A stretch of 64,000 bases of DNA from Limnoperna fortunei (Eukaryota > Mollusca > Bivalvia > Mytilida > Modiolidae): NCBI GenBank assembly GCA_944474755.1, contig OX104115.1, positions 60,020,648-60,084,647 of the forward strand, given 5' to 3'. The notes beneath the pieces were generated by a model that ran no database searches, was not told the origin of the DNA, and saw only the letters and a program-made list of their open reading frames with translations. Of the stretch, positions 21,830 through 32,769 are shown in pieces (within the stretch, counting starts at the first letter, position 1; every line of letters begins with the position of its first letter). The position numbers were made by a program, and so were the translations under genes.

Positions 21830-23330
21830 ACCCAAAAAATTGAAAATGCCAAACACTATATGAATATGAAGAGCATAGAACAATAAAACCAAAATATGCC
21901 GAACTGGAAACCAAATTATGACTAAGATCAACCTTTACCTGGGGTTTGAAGAACCTTAGGGTTTTGACAATATTGAAATTTACACGGACAATTTCATAGC
22001 TTTGACGTGTTCTTCAACACAAAAGTGTTGATGCCGGAGCGGGCTTACCTCTGGGTATTAAAACTTAACCAGCAGCGCTAATCATATTATTTAATACATA
22101 TTTTCCATAGCCTCACCTCATCATTACTTTCATAACGCTTCGAAGCTCATTTGAGATTTATATACAAAGTTCATATTACAACAAATTTTTGTTGAACTTC
22201 AAATAAATAACAATAAGAATATTTTTAAAATATATTAAATAAAGGCAAACAATAATCGTTTCTAAATGTAAACGTACTAATTTCAATAAATAACCCAGAT
22301 ATTTTAACGTCGGAAGTGTCCTAGCAATGCAAAGCAAACATTTAGCGATGCCATGTTGTCATTTTATCACATGCTATCTTCGCATATATACTCAATAACT
22401 CGAGCGAATTATATAACGTCCAGTATTGTATAAAATGTGGTTCTTTTATTAATTAATACCTACATAACGCTAATGTCATATTGTAGATATCCCCGATATA
22501 TCAATCGCAGATAACGAGACATAACAACAGGTTGCACAAGTAAATGGATTGTTTTTATATATCAAGAGAAATTTTTGCAGGTATCAATAATGAATATGTA
22601 TAAAACGCTCTTTATAGTAGTCTCATCTTTTGTTTCGGGGTTACACTTCCTTCTGGTTACCCGATGCCTGTATACTAACTACCATTTCATTACTGCTGTA
22701 GGTAAAGCTAACCAAGGACATCTCAGAAGTACACTGCCAAAGTGCGCAATCTGCGATATATAACGTTGTCCTGTACCGACCTATTACATAATTAAACGAG
22801 GCATATACGATCTAACAAAAGACAACAAGAGACTGAATCAGAATTAGTGTCATTGATTAAAAGTCGATGACAATATTTTATCTGATCAAGTTCTTTGTGT
22901 GCCGCATTTGACCAAGGTAACATTTTAACAACTTGCTGACAAACGTCATTACCATCTACATACGTCTTTAAGAACTTCAGATGTCTCCACATTTATACGT
23001 GAGCGAAGAATCGCGAGCAGTTTATTTCCACTTTTCTAATTTCTAATTATGCACCTCTGATTTACTCTATAAAACATATATTCAAACAATTTTCAACTTT
23101 TGACATTTTTCATCTTGTCTTGAAGGCATTTTTAATCAGATATTAGTTTTGTGATTTGTCGGATAAATGGAAAAAAGCGAGCGAGGGTACGGTTATTAAT
23201 TCTACTTGTCTTGTAAATTTGAGAATTGATTACCGTTTTTGCTTCAGCAAATAATTTGTGGATTAGTTGTGAAAGACATACGGCTAACTAATGAATACAT
23301 AAGTATTTCATCGAATTTTGCAAAAGCTTT
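21830..23330. other. mostly no gene; retrozyme flank at left
   Basis: 21830-22080 continues the hammerhead-bearing repeat. A plus-strand frame with ATG at 22590 has a hydrophobic start. A minus-strand frame with ATG at 22992 (66 codons, preceded by TATAAATG) has no recognisable domain. Neither is supported as a gene. Confidence 0.3.
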
Positions 23331-23337
23331 GTTTTTA

Positions 23338-23540
23338 AGCCACTGTTTGCAGTTATTTCAGCTATATTATGGCAATCGGTTTTTATCAGTGTAGGATCTC
23401 AGAGAATCCGCGGTGAGAACCACAGACATTTAACAGAAAACAACTGCACATCAATGTCAGTTCAGGTTGAACTCAACCCCGAAGTCAGGCTCGATCTCCA
23501 GTGTTAACAAGAAAATCTATGCAGATGTAATACAAATATA
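23338..23540 (-). mobile_element. SINE family A, diverged copy
   Basis: Weak but collinear match to the family A body ('ttatttcagctatattatggc', 'gagaatccgcggtgagaacc', 'ctcgatctccagtgttaac'). An older insertion than the others, judging by divergence. Confidence 0.55.
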
Positions 23541-23544
23541 TGCA

Positions 23545-24330
23545 CGAAAACATTTAAAAACAAAATTAATTAAATTTTCAAATTTGTGCATATTTATTTA
23601 AATTACAAAACAAAGTTAAGCGGAGCGATATGTCGTCGTAAACAAACTCGTATTGCCTGAATTGTTTTCCTTATATGGGGTAGTGAACATGTCATGGTTC
23701 TTTACCTATAACCAGGAATACAAATAAATTGAATAAATGCTAATTATCGCTATGAATTACGCTTAAATTCGACGAATAGGACAGATGTATAGTTGCAGGA
23801 GTCGTTCGACAGAAACTTTACAGTTATTGTGAACACCGTTGAGTGTAAGTTTTCTTAATCGTTTTTATCATGTGGTAAAGTCCCAAACAAATTTCCACTT
23901 TTCTTTTTACTCGTTAGAATAAAGAGCATATTTTTAATGAATTGTCTATAATGTTATCGTGAATATATAAATGGTCGGACAATATCAATGGCAGAACAAG
24001 GGCAAGTTGCTACACGTAGCCAAATGTCCCCCGCCGCTGCAGTATCGAATTTCCTAAGAGGTGTGAGAAAATAAAATTGAAAAAAATGTTTGTGATAAAT
24101 TTAGTTTGGGACAAAATTATAAGCATGTAATATTAAAACTGTTTTGACAGGTATTTGGGAAGAGTTAAGCAACTGCATGAAAAACTTCATCAGAATGTGA
24201 AACTTTAGTAGAGTGCTTTCAATATTGTTCAATATTGCTAAATTGGTCTGTCCCATAACTCCTAAAAAATTTATTAATATCATAATGGTTGGTATTGCAC
24301 ATCTACACATCACAACACTAAATCCTATTA
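23545..24330. other. no feature seen
   Basis: AT-rich sequence without recognised features. Confidence 0.3.
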
Positions 24331-24334
24331 AATA

Positions 24335-25195
24335 TTAAAGCAATCCATTGAACGTTTCAGTGATGCACCCACAAGATCTACTATTGAATTATATTATATG
24401 GTCAGTTAATCCTACCAAATATCAAAGCAATCCGCCAAGTGGTTTCAGAGGAGATGCGTCCTCAAGATCTAGTATAGTATTATATTGCTGAAACGGTCAA
24501 AGTCCAATAACTTCTAAAAAAAATTGATGAATCAAAATGATGGTAAAGTATGCACTTTAACCCATCATAACAATTAATCCTACCAAATATCTAAGCAAAT
24601 TGTCAATCGGTTTCAGAGGAGATGCGTCCACAAGATCTACCATTGTATTATATTGCTGAAATGGTTAAATTCTCATGACTCCTACAAAATGTGACAAATC
24701 AAAATGACGGTATAGTATGCACATCTAACCATAACAATTAATCCTACCAAATATCAAAGTAATCCGTCAAGTGGTTTCAGAGGAGATGCGTCCACAAGAT
24801 CTACTATAGTATTATATTGCTGAAACGGTCAAAGTCCCATAACTCCTACAAAATTTGATAAATCAAAATGACGGTATAGATTGCACATCTACTCATCATA
24901 ACAATTAATCCTGCCAAATATCAAAGCAATCCGGCAAGTGGTTTCAGAGGAGATGCGTCTACAATATCTACTATTGTATTATATTTGCTGAAACGGTAAA
25001 AGTCCCATTACTCCTACAAAATTTGACAAATCAAAATGACGGTATAGTATGCACATCTACCCATCATGACAATTAATCCTGTCAAATATCCAAGCAATCT
25101 GTCAAGCGGTTTTAGAGGAAACGTGTCCATAAAAGTGTGATGGACGCAGACCATTACTAGGTCCCTCCGTCGCGTTGCAGCGGGGGAAAATTACA
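24335..25195 (+). repeat. ~167-bp tandem array, five full units, with GC-rich end
   Basis: The landmark 'ggtttcagaggagatgcgtc' starts at 24441, 24609, 24773, 24940 and 25108 (spacings 168, 164, 167, 168). A truncated unit lies at 24353. Units include 'caaaatgacggtatagt' and 'aacaattaatcctaccaaat'. The array ends in 'ggtccctccgtcgcgttgcagcggggg' (25160-25188). The sequence is unrelated to the 8.4-kb array, but unit length and the final GTCCCTC..GTCGCG..GCGGGGG pattern are the same. Confidence 0.87.
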
Positions 25196-25199
25196 TAGT

Positions 25200-25369
25200 T
25201 TGGTAAAATTAGAAATATTCGAGTTAATGTCCTGTGTATGTAGCATATCTTTATCACAAAACATGATACATTGTAGCAGTATTTAACCAGGATTAATGCA
25301 TTGGAAACAACACTATAAATGACCTTACAGACGAATTTAAACTATACATTCATTTCATTTAATAAGAGC
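25200..25369. other. spacer, no feature seen
   Basis: Short AT-rich stretch between the tandem array and repeat B. Confidence 0.3.
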
Positions 25370-25775
25370 TGGGACAATACTGAAAGGGTTGCCATTGTTC
25401 TACCCACAGAGCAGTCTAGTGCGTCTCCGGGTGTCGGATAAGGGAGACACTCTCGTTGGGGTAGTCGGGTAATAATGCGGAAAGCCTTGTTGCGAACCGT
25501 AGTGTGTAACGTATTTGGAGAGTGCCACGCTCTTTGCATAATGAAGACCCTTTCGTAGGTTTCGAAAACGAGTAGGTTTATTGTAGCCGCTACAAAAGGC
25601 TAAATTCTTGACCCCTACCCAACACTTTATACATTTCCAGTGGCAATCAATAATAATATTTTTGTCAGTATGACCTAGACCACCTCGTTTTCCGTTGAGG
25701 TGTTGTTTGTTAACTTGTTCTCGTCCTGAATTTAGCTGAAATACTACTCGCTGGACGTAAAACAAAAGTCCAATA
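25370..25775 (-). repeat. dispersed repeat B with CTGGACGTTAAAC tail, copy 2
   Basis: The most complete copy of repeat B. The body (25400-25620) is the reverse complement of 15335-15540 and 58030-58260. The other end carries 'tagctgaaatactactcgctggacg' (25733-25757) also seen at 28810-28845. The tail block resembles the 3' end of molluscan SINEs, so B may be a second SINE-like family. Open frames here (25342-25765) are the repeat read as protein. Confidence 0.7.
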
Positions 25776-25779
25776 AATA

Positions 25780-27620
25780 AATCATTTAATAAGTGTAAAT
25801 AATATGGTTATCTCTAGGCACGTTTTGCAAAGCTGGATGACATTGAATGAAATTATCATCACGTAGTAATATATCGATATAACGACAAGTTGTGTGTGTT
25901 TTCCATTAAGAGCTTCAACAAAATAAACATTCTGCATAATTGAAAAAATTGACACAGTGCTTAATGCATACAATTGATAAGAAATGAATAGACCTTCAAC
26001 CTTACATTGTTAAACACAATATCACTTGCCCACATCTGTTTTCTACCTGTTTCTGAACTACATTTCTTCAAATTCAAACTCTCAATACAAACTTAGCTAA
26101 ACTTGCACAATAATTAGAATGCGCAGAATAAAAACAAAGTAAAACTAATACAGATTTTGCTTTCCATTGCTATTACGGAAATATCTAAGGTTGATTAACA
26201 TTAGGGTACTTGCGCTGTGAAACATTCGCTCAATTGACTTGTCTATGTCGCGGATAGATGAAAATGATTAATAGAGAAATGTTCATGTATAGTTGGCCCC
26301 CGAGATGAATGATAAGAAGCATGGTATTTACCAATCTTTGTATTGTATGCCCCAACAAAATCAATAAAGGGTGGTAATTGATTCCTTAGCCAAGTCTGAG
26401 GTTATATTATTTAATGATGGTCTATTTTATGCATCTGATTTGACCAGCAGTTTAATAGGAGTACTAATGAGATAAGGAAAAGAACAGTATCAGTAATGGG
26501 AGACGTTTGTAAGATTTTTAAAATTGTTTTCGACATGATAAAATCCACTGAGATTAACTTGGATTCTTGTGGGATTGAGACGATTATCCTTCTAATGTTC
26601 TTGTTGAAAATCATGCGTGTACACCTATTTGGCAATTCACCATCGCCGAGACAGAAACCTATGGTTTAAAGAAAAAGGCCGAATTAATTGGGGAAGTGCA
26701 TTGATATGAAGTAAAGGAATTCATTGACAAGAACTTTTATGTGAAAGGTGGTCTTTCTTCGCTACCAAGCGCTACAGCGTCTAAAAGCGTAATGCGAAGA
26801 ACTCAATAAACCTTGTTAAATGAAGGTCGTTTGAAATTTTACAAAGACACATCAAATAATGGGGATATGATGGATTCTTTCTCACAAAAGAACACATGCT
26901 TGAAGGAGATCGATTGTAGATCTGACAATATGTCTGAAAAAACCCTCTGTAATTTTTCAAAAAACAATATGTATCTTATTTGGTAAGCATGAACACAATA
27001 TCTAAATGTCTATCAGTTGGCCAAAACTTTCCAATTAAGGAGGTTTCATAGAGCGCTTTGCACCAAAATTCTCAACTCTAAATAAAATGACAGCTTTAAT
27101 TCGAAAGTGGATCAAGGGTTATAAGAAAGACGATTCAATTCTTAAAGTACAAAACAATAACTATTGTTTATTCATAATTGCATTGCATTTCCTTAAAACA
27201 CAGAGAAACACTAGGAATTTTTGTTGAATTTTTAAACAAAGAAGTAAACAAAAAACTTGTTGTACTACATATTTTTAGTATCTGACCAAATAATTTATAG
27301 AAATTTGATAGCAACAGTAACTATTGTTAATTTATAAGTATTTATAATTGCAGTTAGTGTGATTTCCTTAAAACACTGAGTAGCACTTAGGTTTTAGCTG
27401 AAATGTGATAAAAGGAAGTACTATGCTGTTAACAGGAAGAATTTTAAATAGTGCAATTCTTAGTAACTATGCAAAACGACATTTATAAATACATTAAGGT
27501 ATATAATTAACGAACAGCTAAGAACTACATTTCCTTAACTTTTAAGCATGTTTGGAATACTAGTCATTAAGTAACTGTAATTGTTTACAATAATATTAGA
27601 ACATGAATTTGTTTATGACT
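25780..27620. other. no gene recognised
   Basis: Long AT-rich stretch. The short frames at 25782-25973 and 26411-26635 have no recognisable domain. A partly duplicated block with 'ataattgcattgcatttccttaaaacac' (27170) and 'ataattgcagttagtgtgatttccttaaaacac' (27350) is the only structure noticed. Confidence 0.35.
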
Positions 27621-27629
27621 TGCATCTTG

Positions 27630-28385
27630 GGCATTTTAAAGCATGTTTTTCAACAGACTGTTGGTATTCCAATGGGTACTAATTGTGCTCCTCGCCGACC
27701 TGTTTTTGTACTCTTATGAGGCTGAGTTCCTAAAAGGCCTGCTGAATAAGAAAGAAAAGACACTTGCCCAGACCTTTAATTTAACATTCCGCTATATTTA
27801 TGATGTTTTGTCCCTCAACAATGCTAAATTTGGTGATTATTTACATTCAATTTATCATAGCGAACTTGAAAGTAAAGACACCACCAATACACTATGGTCA
27901 GCCTCTTACTTAGACCTATTTCTAGAAATAGACTCAGGAAAACTACAAACTAGACTCTACGACAAACGTGATGACTTCAACTTTCCAATTGTCAACTTCC
28001 CGTTCATCGACAGCAACATTCGTGCAGCTCCAGCGCATGGTGTGTACATTTTACAACTTATACGCTATTCTAGATCTTGCGATCGGTATTCCAATTTTCT
28101 AGACCGATCACTGCTGTTGACTAATAAACTTCTCAATCAAGGGTTTGTTGCACCGAGGTTAATGTTATCTCTCCAAAAGTTCTATGGTCGTCACCATGAA
28201 TTAATTGATCGTTATGGGAAATCAGTGTCTCAAATCTGACATTTTCGCTGAGTCATAGGTAGTGATTCCTATTCCTGGATTTGACTTTTCCATGTATCCG
28301 GATTTGTAACTGTCCCTTGACTGTTGTCTCTTGTTGTGCGGTCGGTTTTCTTTGCTATTTTTCTTATTTATTACAAGAATAAATA
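27630..28385 (+). mobile_element. Penelope-like retroelement remnant with 3' tail
   Basis: Plus-strand copy of the same RT family as 20110-21545. RT motif 4 (VGIPMGTNCAP) is read in a different frame from the rest because of a small deletion at about 27690. The tail after the stop (28250-28370) holds 'gattcctattcctggattt' and 'gtgcggtcggttttctttg', pieces of which recur at 2790, 17700 and elsewhere. Confidence 0.7.
27643..28239 (+). pseudogene. Penelope-like reverse transcriptase, catalytic part (dead)
   Basis: Open frame of 198 codons. After the frame break it reads LLADLFLYSYEAEFLKGLL, FRYIYDVLSLN (YIDDV expected), SASYLDLFLE, RLYDKRDDFNF and ends in GRHHELIDRYGKSVSQI, the usual C-terminus of the family. 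The first catalytic Asp is Tyr here. The apparent N-terminus is an out-of-frame reading of motif 4, so there is no real start at 27643. Confidence 0.75.
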
Positions 28386-28389
28386 ACAA

Positions 28390-28725
28390 TAAAACTGTAA
28401 TGGAAGGAGTAGTAAAAGATTTCTTTTCGGGTTAAAATAACAGCCTTTCGTTATGTTCAGTAATTGTTTACATATATAAACATGTTGCTATGCAAAACAG
28501 AGAACCAGACATTTAGTAGTAGCAATTTACTAGCATATAAACTTGCACATATTTTTAAAACATAAATAAATAGGCAGTAATAAGCTCTAAGGTTTCCACA
28601 CGTTTAAAAATGAGATTTATGTAGGAATGTTACTTAAACAAGAAGCTGAGTTCAAACTAACCTTGTACATAGTATACCAGTTTTGCTTTTTATACGAAAA
28701 TTGAGAAAAGAGTCCTTTATAACGC
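28390..28725. other. no feature seen
   Basis: AT-rich sequence without recognised features. Confidence 0.3.
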
Positions 28726-28729
28726 TTAC

Positions 28730-28862
28730 TGTCGTCCCTACCCATTACTCTATACTTCATGTTTCAGTTGGTCCATCCCGTGATTTATTGTTTGTTAACA
28801 TGATTTCGTCATGAATATAGCTGAAATACTGCTCGCTGGACGTTAAACAAATAGTAAATCAA
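28730..28862 (-). repeat. repeat B tail fragment
   Basis: Contains 'gaatatagctgaaatactgc' and 'ctggacgttaaac', matching the tail of the copy at 25370-25775, followed by an 'aatcaatcaatc' run. Confidence 0.6.
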
Positions 28863-28864
28863 TC

Positions 28865-29455
28865 AATCTACAAAACTGTGTGGCACATAGAGTTTTGATG
28901 AAATGCTAAAACAATAAGTGACAACGGCTCTGTAAATGACCTTTGACTGAGGGAGAGGAAATTTGTTCTTATTTTGATATTTGGCTGCGCCGAGCTGTAG
29001 CATGGACAGTGGATTTATTATTCAATGGAATTTAGATATTAGAGCTGCATTTAAAAAGCAGTTTCATACAGAATTGATAAATAAATTTATTTATATAGTT
29101 GGTTAAATGTATTGGATATTTTTCAGCTGATTGTGCCAAGCCCATTTCTGGACTATTTTATGGGTGTTTGTGAGTTTCATTGAATACCCTTCGGTTTTCT
29201 AAATTTGCGAAAAATTTTATCTGACATGACACCCCGAAAATTTAATGTGATATTAGTGAAATGATTTCGCTCGTTTTGAGGGGTCTCTCATTACTCAACG
29301 AAACTTGGTGCCCGAGTCAGAGCAAAAAATGTTAATAGTTTCCCCAATGCGGAAATTATTAAGAAGCCGTTGTCAAGTGTCATGTAATAGACCAAAACCA
29401 ACATATACTATACTAAATGCTAAACCCCGTTGGAAAAAGTTTTTTGCTTGCATTT
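28865..29455. other. no feature seen
   Basis: No coding or repeat signal recognised. Confidence 0.3.
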
Positions 29456-29459
29456 TTTT

Positions 29460-29750
29460 ATTATTCTATATTTTACCTTTTTATTACGAAAATTCAATAG
29501 AAAAAATGTAGATACGATAACCTGTTCATGTTTTATAATATGCCTAATTGGTAAGTTGTTACAAATCGTCCTTGACTTTTGCTACTGGAATTTTACATAA
29601 TAAGTCAGCCATTTTTGTTTTTAAAGGGACCTTACGATGTTTACAAATGTTCGTAACAAGTTCCGCGCACTCGTTTAATCAGATGCGTTATGCGGCACTC
29701 GTGTTCATATTTTGGATATTCACTCCGCCCAATTAATTATCCTATAATTA
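29460..29750 (+). repeat. dispersed repeat E copy 2, with half of palindrome P5
   Basis: 29460-29660 aligns with 18325-18535. 29681-29747 reads 'gcgttatgcggcac...catattttggatattcac..cgcccaatt.attatcctat', which is a single arm of the long palindrome at 41807-41945. The solitary arm shows the palindrome is a mobile or duplicated unit, not a local accident. Confidence 0.65.
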
Positions 29751-29811
29751 TTACTTAAATGACGAAAACATAAATAAAAAAATCATAAAACAGATATACA
29801 TACAAAAAATA

Positions 29812-30058
29812 TTTGTTTGAATGTTTAACGCCACTTTCAGCAATTTTTGTGCTATATCATGGCGTCCAGTTTTTATTGGTGAAGGAAGCCGGAGTGCCCG
29901 GAGAGAACCCCGACCTTCGGTAGGAAAACTGGCAATCTTTGTCAATTAAGATTGGAATCGAGTACACCCTGTCCGCAGTGAGACTCGAACCCGCAAACTC
30001 AGTGTTGACAGACCACGTGATCAATAGTAGAAGAACTACCTTAACCATTCGGCCACTT
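29812..30058 (-). mobile_element. SINE family A, full length (reference copy)
   Basis: Complete on the minus strand. A tRNA-like head starts with GTGGCCGAATGGTTAAGG (30041-30056, A box). The B box GGTTCGAGTC is at 29982-29991, followed by the central domain with the CTCTCCGGGCACTCCGG-type block and the tail GGCGTTAAACA at 29820-29830. Head, boxes and central domain fit tRNA-derived molluscan SINEs. Pol III promoter elements look intact. Confidence 0.85.
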
Positions 30059-30059
30059 T

Positions 30060-30498
30060 TTGAAATTGACCTGCTATTATGATAATTTTTCCTACCTTTT
30101 CTTAGACAGGTACAATTAGACCGACAACATTGTAGCTAATCAAATAAGGAAAAAAAGAAAGCAAAAACTATGACAAAATTATTGTACGGTAGCTGTGCGC
30201 CTATCAATTAATTTTTGTTTACTTTGCTGACATGTTTTAAGTATTTTATAAGTTGATTAAACTGCAAATATAATGTACACATAACAAACTATCAATTAAA
30301 TATTGTACAACTGTTGTCCTGAACACGTGTACCCTGAAATAGTGACCAGTTTAACATATTTCATAGGAAATTACATGGTCAAAAACTGCATCATATATTA
30401 ATTACAAAACTGCTTGCTTTTTTCATTTCTGCTAAATTTAATTGGTCAATCTTTTATATATACATGTAATTAGTAATTTAAAAAAACCGTTAATAGAG
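30060..30498. other. 3' flank of the cGLR gene, no feature seen
   Basis: AT-rich. No convincing AATAAA was picked out with confidence on the minus strand just after the stop. Confidence 0.3.
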
Positions 30499-32441
30499 TT
30501 ATAACCCTATATTTGATATCCTCATGGCAGCTTGGATTAAATATGGAGCCAAATTGAATGCTCTCTGATAACATTTTTTTGATCTAGATACATCACCTAT
30601 GATTTCAAATGCAATCCCTAGGCAGATAAATGACTTACCAAGGCCATAGTCGTTAATTATAAAATTGAAATCATAAATTGTCTGAATCAATTCCCATAAC
30701 GATGATTGACGAGAGCGACTGTCGTTCAGTTGGTGGAAACATAAAAATTGAAGGAAGTTACTGTAAACAACGGGTGGAATCCTAGAGCAAGTATACATTA
30801 CTTCAAGTTTTAATTCATCTGGGATTACCAAAGATCTTTTCATGAAGAATATGTCACCAATTGTTTTTGCCTTTAAAATGTGATGAAATCCTACATATTT
30901 TAGAGTTTTCATTTCTTGGATATCACCTGGTCGCATTTCGAGGAAACGTGATGGGAGGTAATGATATTTATCTCTTGTACATTTAGATATGGCATAACTT
31001 ATTATTTTCAAAGAAAGTATATATCTTTTTAACACGTAAAATAATGTTGCCACTAGTAACCAACCAGACACTCCATCTGAGTTCAGTCCAACTAACAGAT
31101 TACTGAGGCTATTCTTGTATTGTATATACGTTTGCTTGTTATTGGAATGTAAGTAAAATTCCTGACCACACGTTTTACTTATTTCACCTAAGAAAACAAT
31201 ATACATGTACTTATTTATCTTCGAGTTTCCATATCTCCTCATACTTTGTATTATGTCTCTTGGAGATTCGTGATACATTCTGTACTCGTTAAAATACTGG
31301 AACAAATGAGAAAAATTGGTTACGACGTCAGATTCGGCACGCCTTTGGAAAGTTTGTTCCCGTGATATACTGTAGTCGGAAAGTGTTTCAGAAAAAAGAA
31401 GGCATTTCCATCCTTTTTTAAAGATGGCCCAGAGTTTTTCTGTCATTAGTTCACTGATGTCACCATTAACTTTTTGCCTGAGCAAATTGCAATCCGGGAT
31501 AAAATAGTGTAATAATTCTTGGTATTTTATACAATATATTAGCCGCTGAAAACAAGCCATAAAACAATTCAGTAGGCGCTCTTGATTCCAATGTAACGGA
31601 TGTTCTTCAACCGTCCAGAATAGTATTGTTTTCAGGTGATATGGACACAAGACATTATTACACGAAGGTATATCTATAATTTCTTTCAGAAGAATTTTAA
31701 GAAGGGCGTAACATAAAAACTGTACATGGTTGAATGAATTAATCAGAAGTTTTTCGGCTACTGAAAATGAAATACGCCATTCAATGCATTCAGTCTTCGA
31801 ACCTTTTATTCCAATAGGTACAAACAAAACACCTGTGCCAGCAACTGTGTTGATTAAATCTTCAGACGGCCAATCACCATTACCCGGTCGTGTTATCCAG
31901 TTTCTAGCTGAGGAAAACAAAGTTCTACTTCGCAGACATAATGCATAATCAATAACCCCAAGCCTGTTTGTAATACAAGGTCCGTGTATGTAATAGTCTT
32001 TCACATCTGCAGTAAGAGAAATATACCACAATTTGAAAAGTGTTGAAGAAAAAACATGTCTTTACCCACAACTTCTATAAATGGTATATCTAATGTACCG
32101 TTCAAAATTTTTATCTTTGTGTAACATGGCAGTGTATCTGACGTATCCATAACACACGACATATGATATGGCGACTTATTGCGGTCTGCCTCTTGCTCTG
32201 TTTCATAAACACCAATACATATTAGAACGTTCATTACATCGTAGTCGCTACTTTTGAAATTCAACCCCTCGGCATTACTGCCGCTACTAATGTAATAGCA
32301 AACTCCCTTCTCAACGACGTCATCTCTTATATTAAAAAATTTCCTTCTCAACTTTACTACTTCTTCAGTCCCTATTTTTCTACAGACGTACTCGAAAAAT
32401 AATCTCGACTCCTTGATTGTGTTTTCTTCCCAAAAGTTCAT
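30499..32441 (-). CDS. cGAS-like receptor (Mab-21 family nucleotidyltransferase), one frameshift
   Basis: A protein of about 650 residues in two overlapping frames. The N-terminal frame (32001-32441) has the nucleotidyltransferase signature: GSNAEG at residues 54-59 and SDYDVM at 65-70, the metal-binding acids. The second frame (30499-about 32050) continues with IHGPC, FVPIG, EWRISFSVAEKLLI, YHLKTILFWTVEEH and LLHYFIPDCNLL, the Mab-21 helical half, and ends in a TPR-like tail. This family synthesises cyclic nucleotide second messengers or derives from such enzymes and acts upstream of STING. The frames are joined if one T is restored in a run of six T's (plus-strand A's 32049-32054), giving GKDMFFSS; so this is either a recent null allele or a sequence error. 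A TTATTAG acceptor-like site sits directly before the ATG, suggesting a 5' intron. Activity and ligand cannot be read from sequence. Confidence 0.9.
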
Positions 32442-32576
32442 CTAATAAAATATAAGGACATCCTATTGATTAAGGCAATGTACAAAAACAACTATTTGAA
32501 ATATTAGACAAAGTTTCATTTGAACAAACCTTTCACCTTTTTAATTAAAATGTCAAAGATACCAAGGTTAAGAGAA
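32442..32576. other. 5' flank of cGLR, probable intron or leader
   Basis: Short AT-rich stretch. The acceptor-like TAG abutting the start codon suggests an upstream non-coding exon that I could not locate. Confidence 0.3.
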
Positions 32577-32622
32577 TTTACTACGCCAGACGCGTGTTTC
32601 GTTTAATTAATTTATATTAAGG
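32545..32622 (-). ncRNA. truncated hammerhead repeat, copy 3
   Basis: Only the 3' half is present: GAAAC, stem III and the GUC triplet, then UGGCG and the shared downstream sequence ending CTTGGTATCTTTGAC. The CUGAUGA core is missing, so this copy cannot fold into an active ribozyme. Confidence 0.65.
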
Positions 32623-32702
32623 GGACCGGAGTTAGTGACGTGATTTCCTTTACTGGGTCTTTGATTTTCACTGGGGACTCACGTTCCTCCACCCCACCCC
32701 CG

Positions 32703-32768
<66 letters not shown>

Positions 32769-32769
32769 A
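32703..32769. repeat. poly-A tract followed by AAAT microsatellite
   Basis: About 35 A's, then (AAAT)n. It could be a retroposon tail or a simple expansion. Confidence 0.8.

Noticed and set aside
22792..22992. 66-codon minus frame preceded by TATAAATG as a small gene
   Set aside because: A TATA-like string in AT-rich DNA is weak evidence, no Kozak or domain support, and no splice partner was found.
25342..25765. Open frames in the 25.4-25.8 kb block
   Set aside because: The same block occurs at 15335-15540 and 57880-58262 in different orientation; it is dispersed repeat B.
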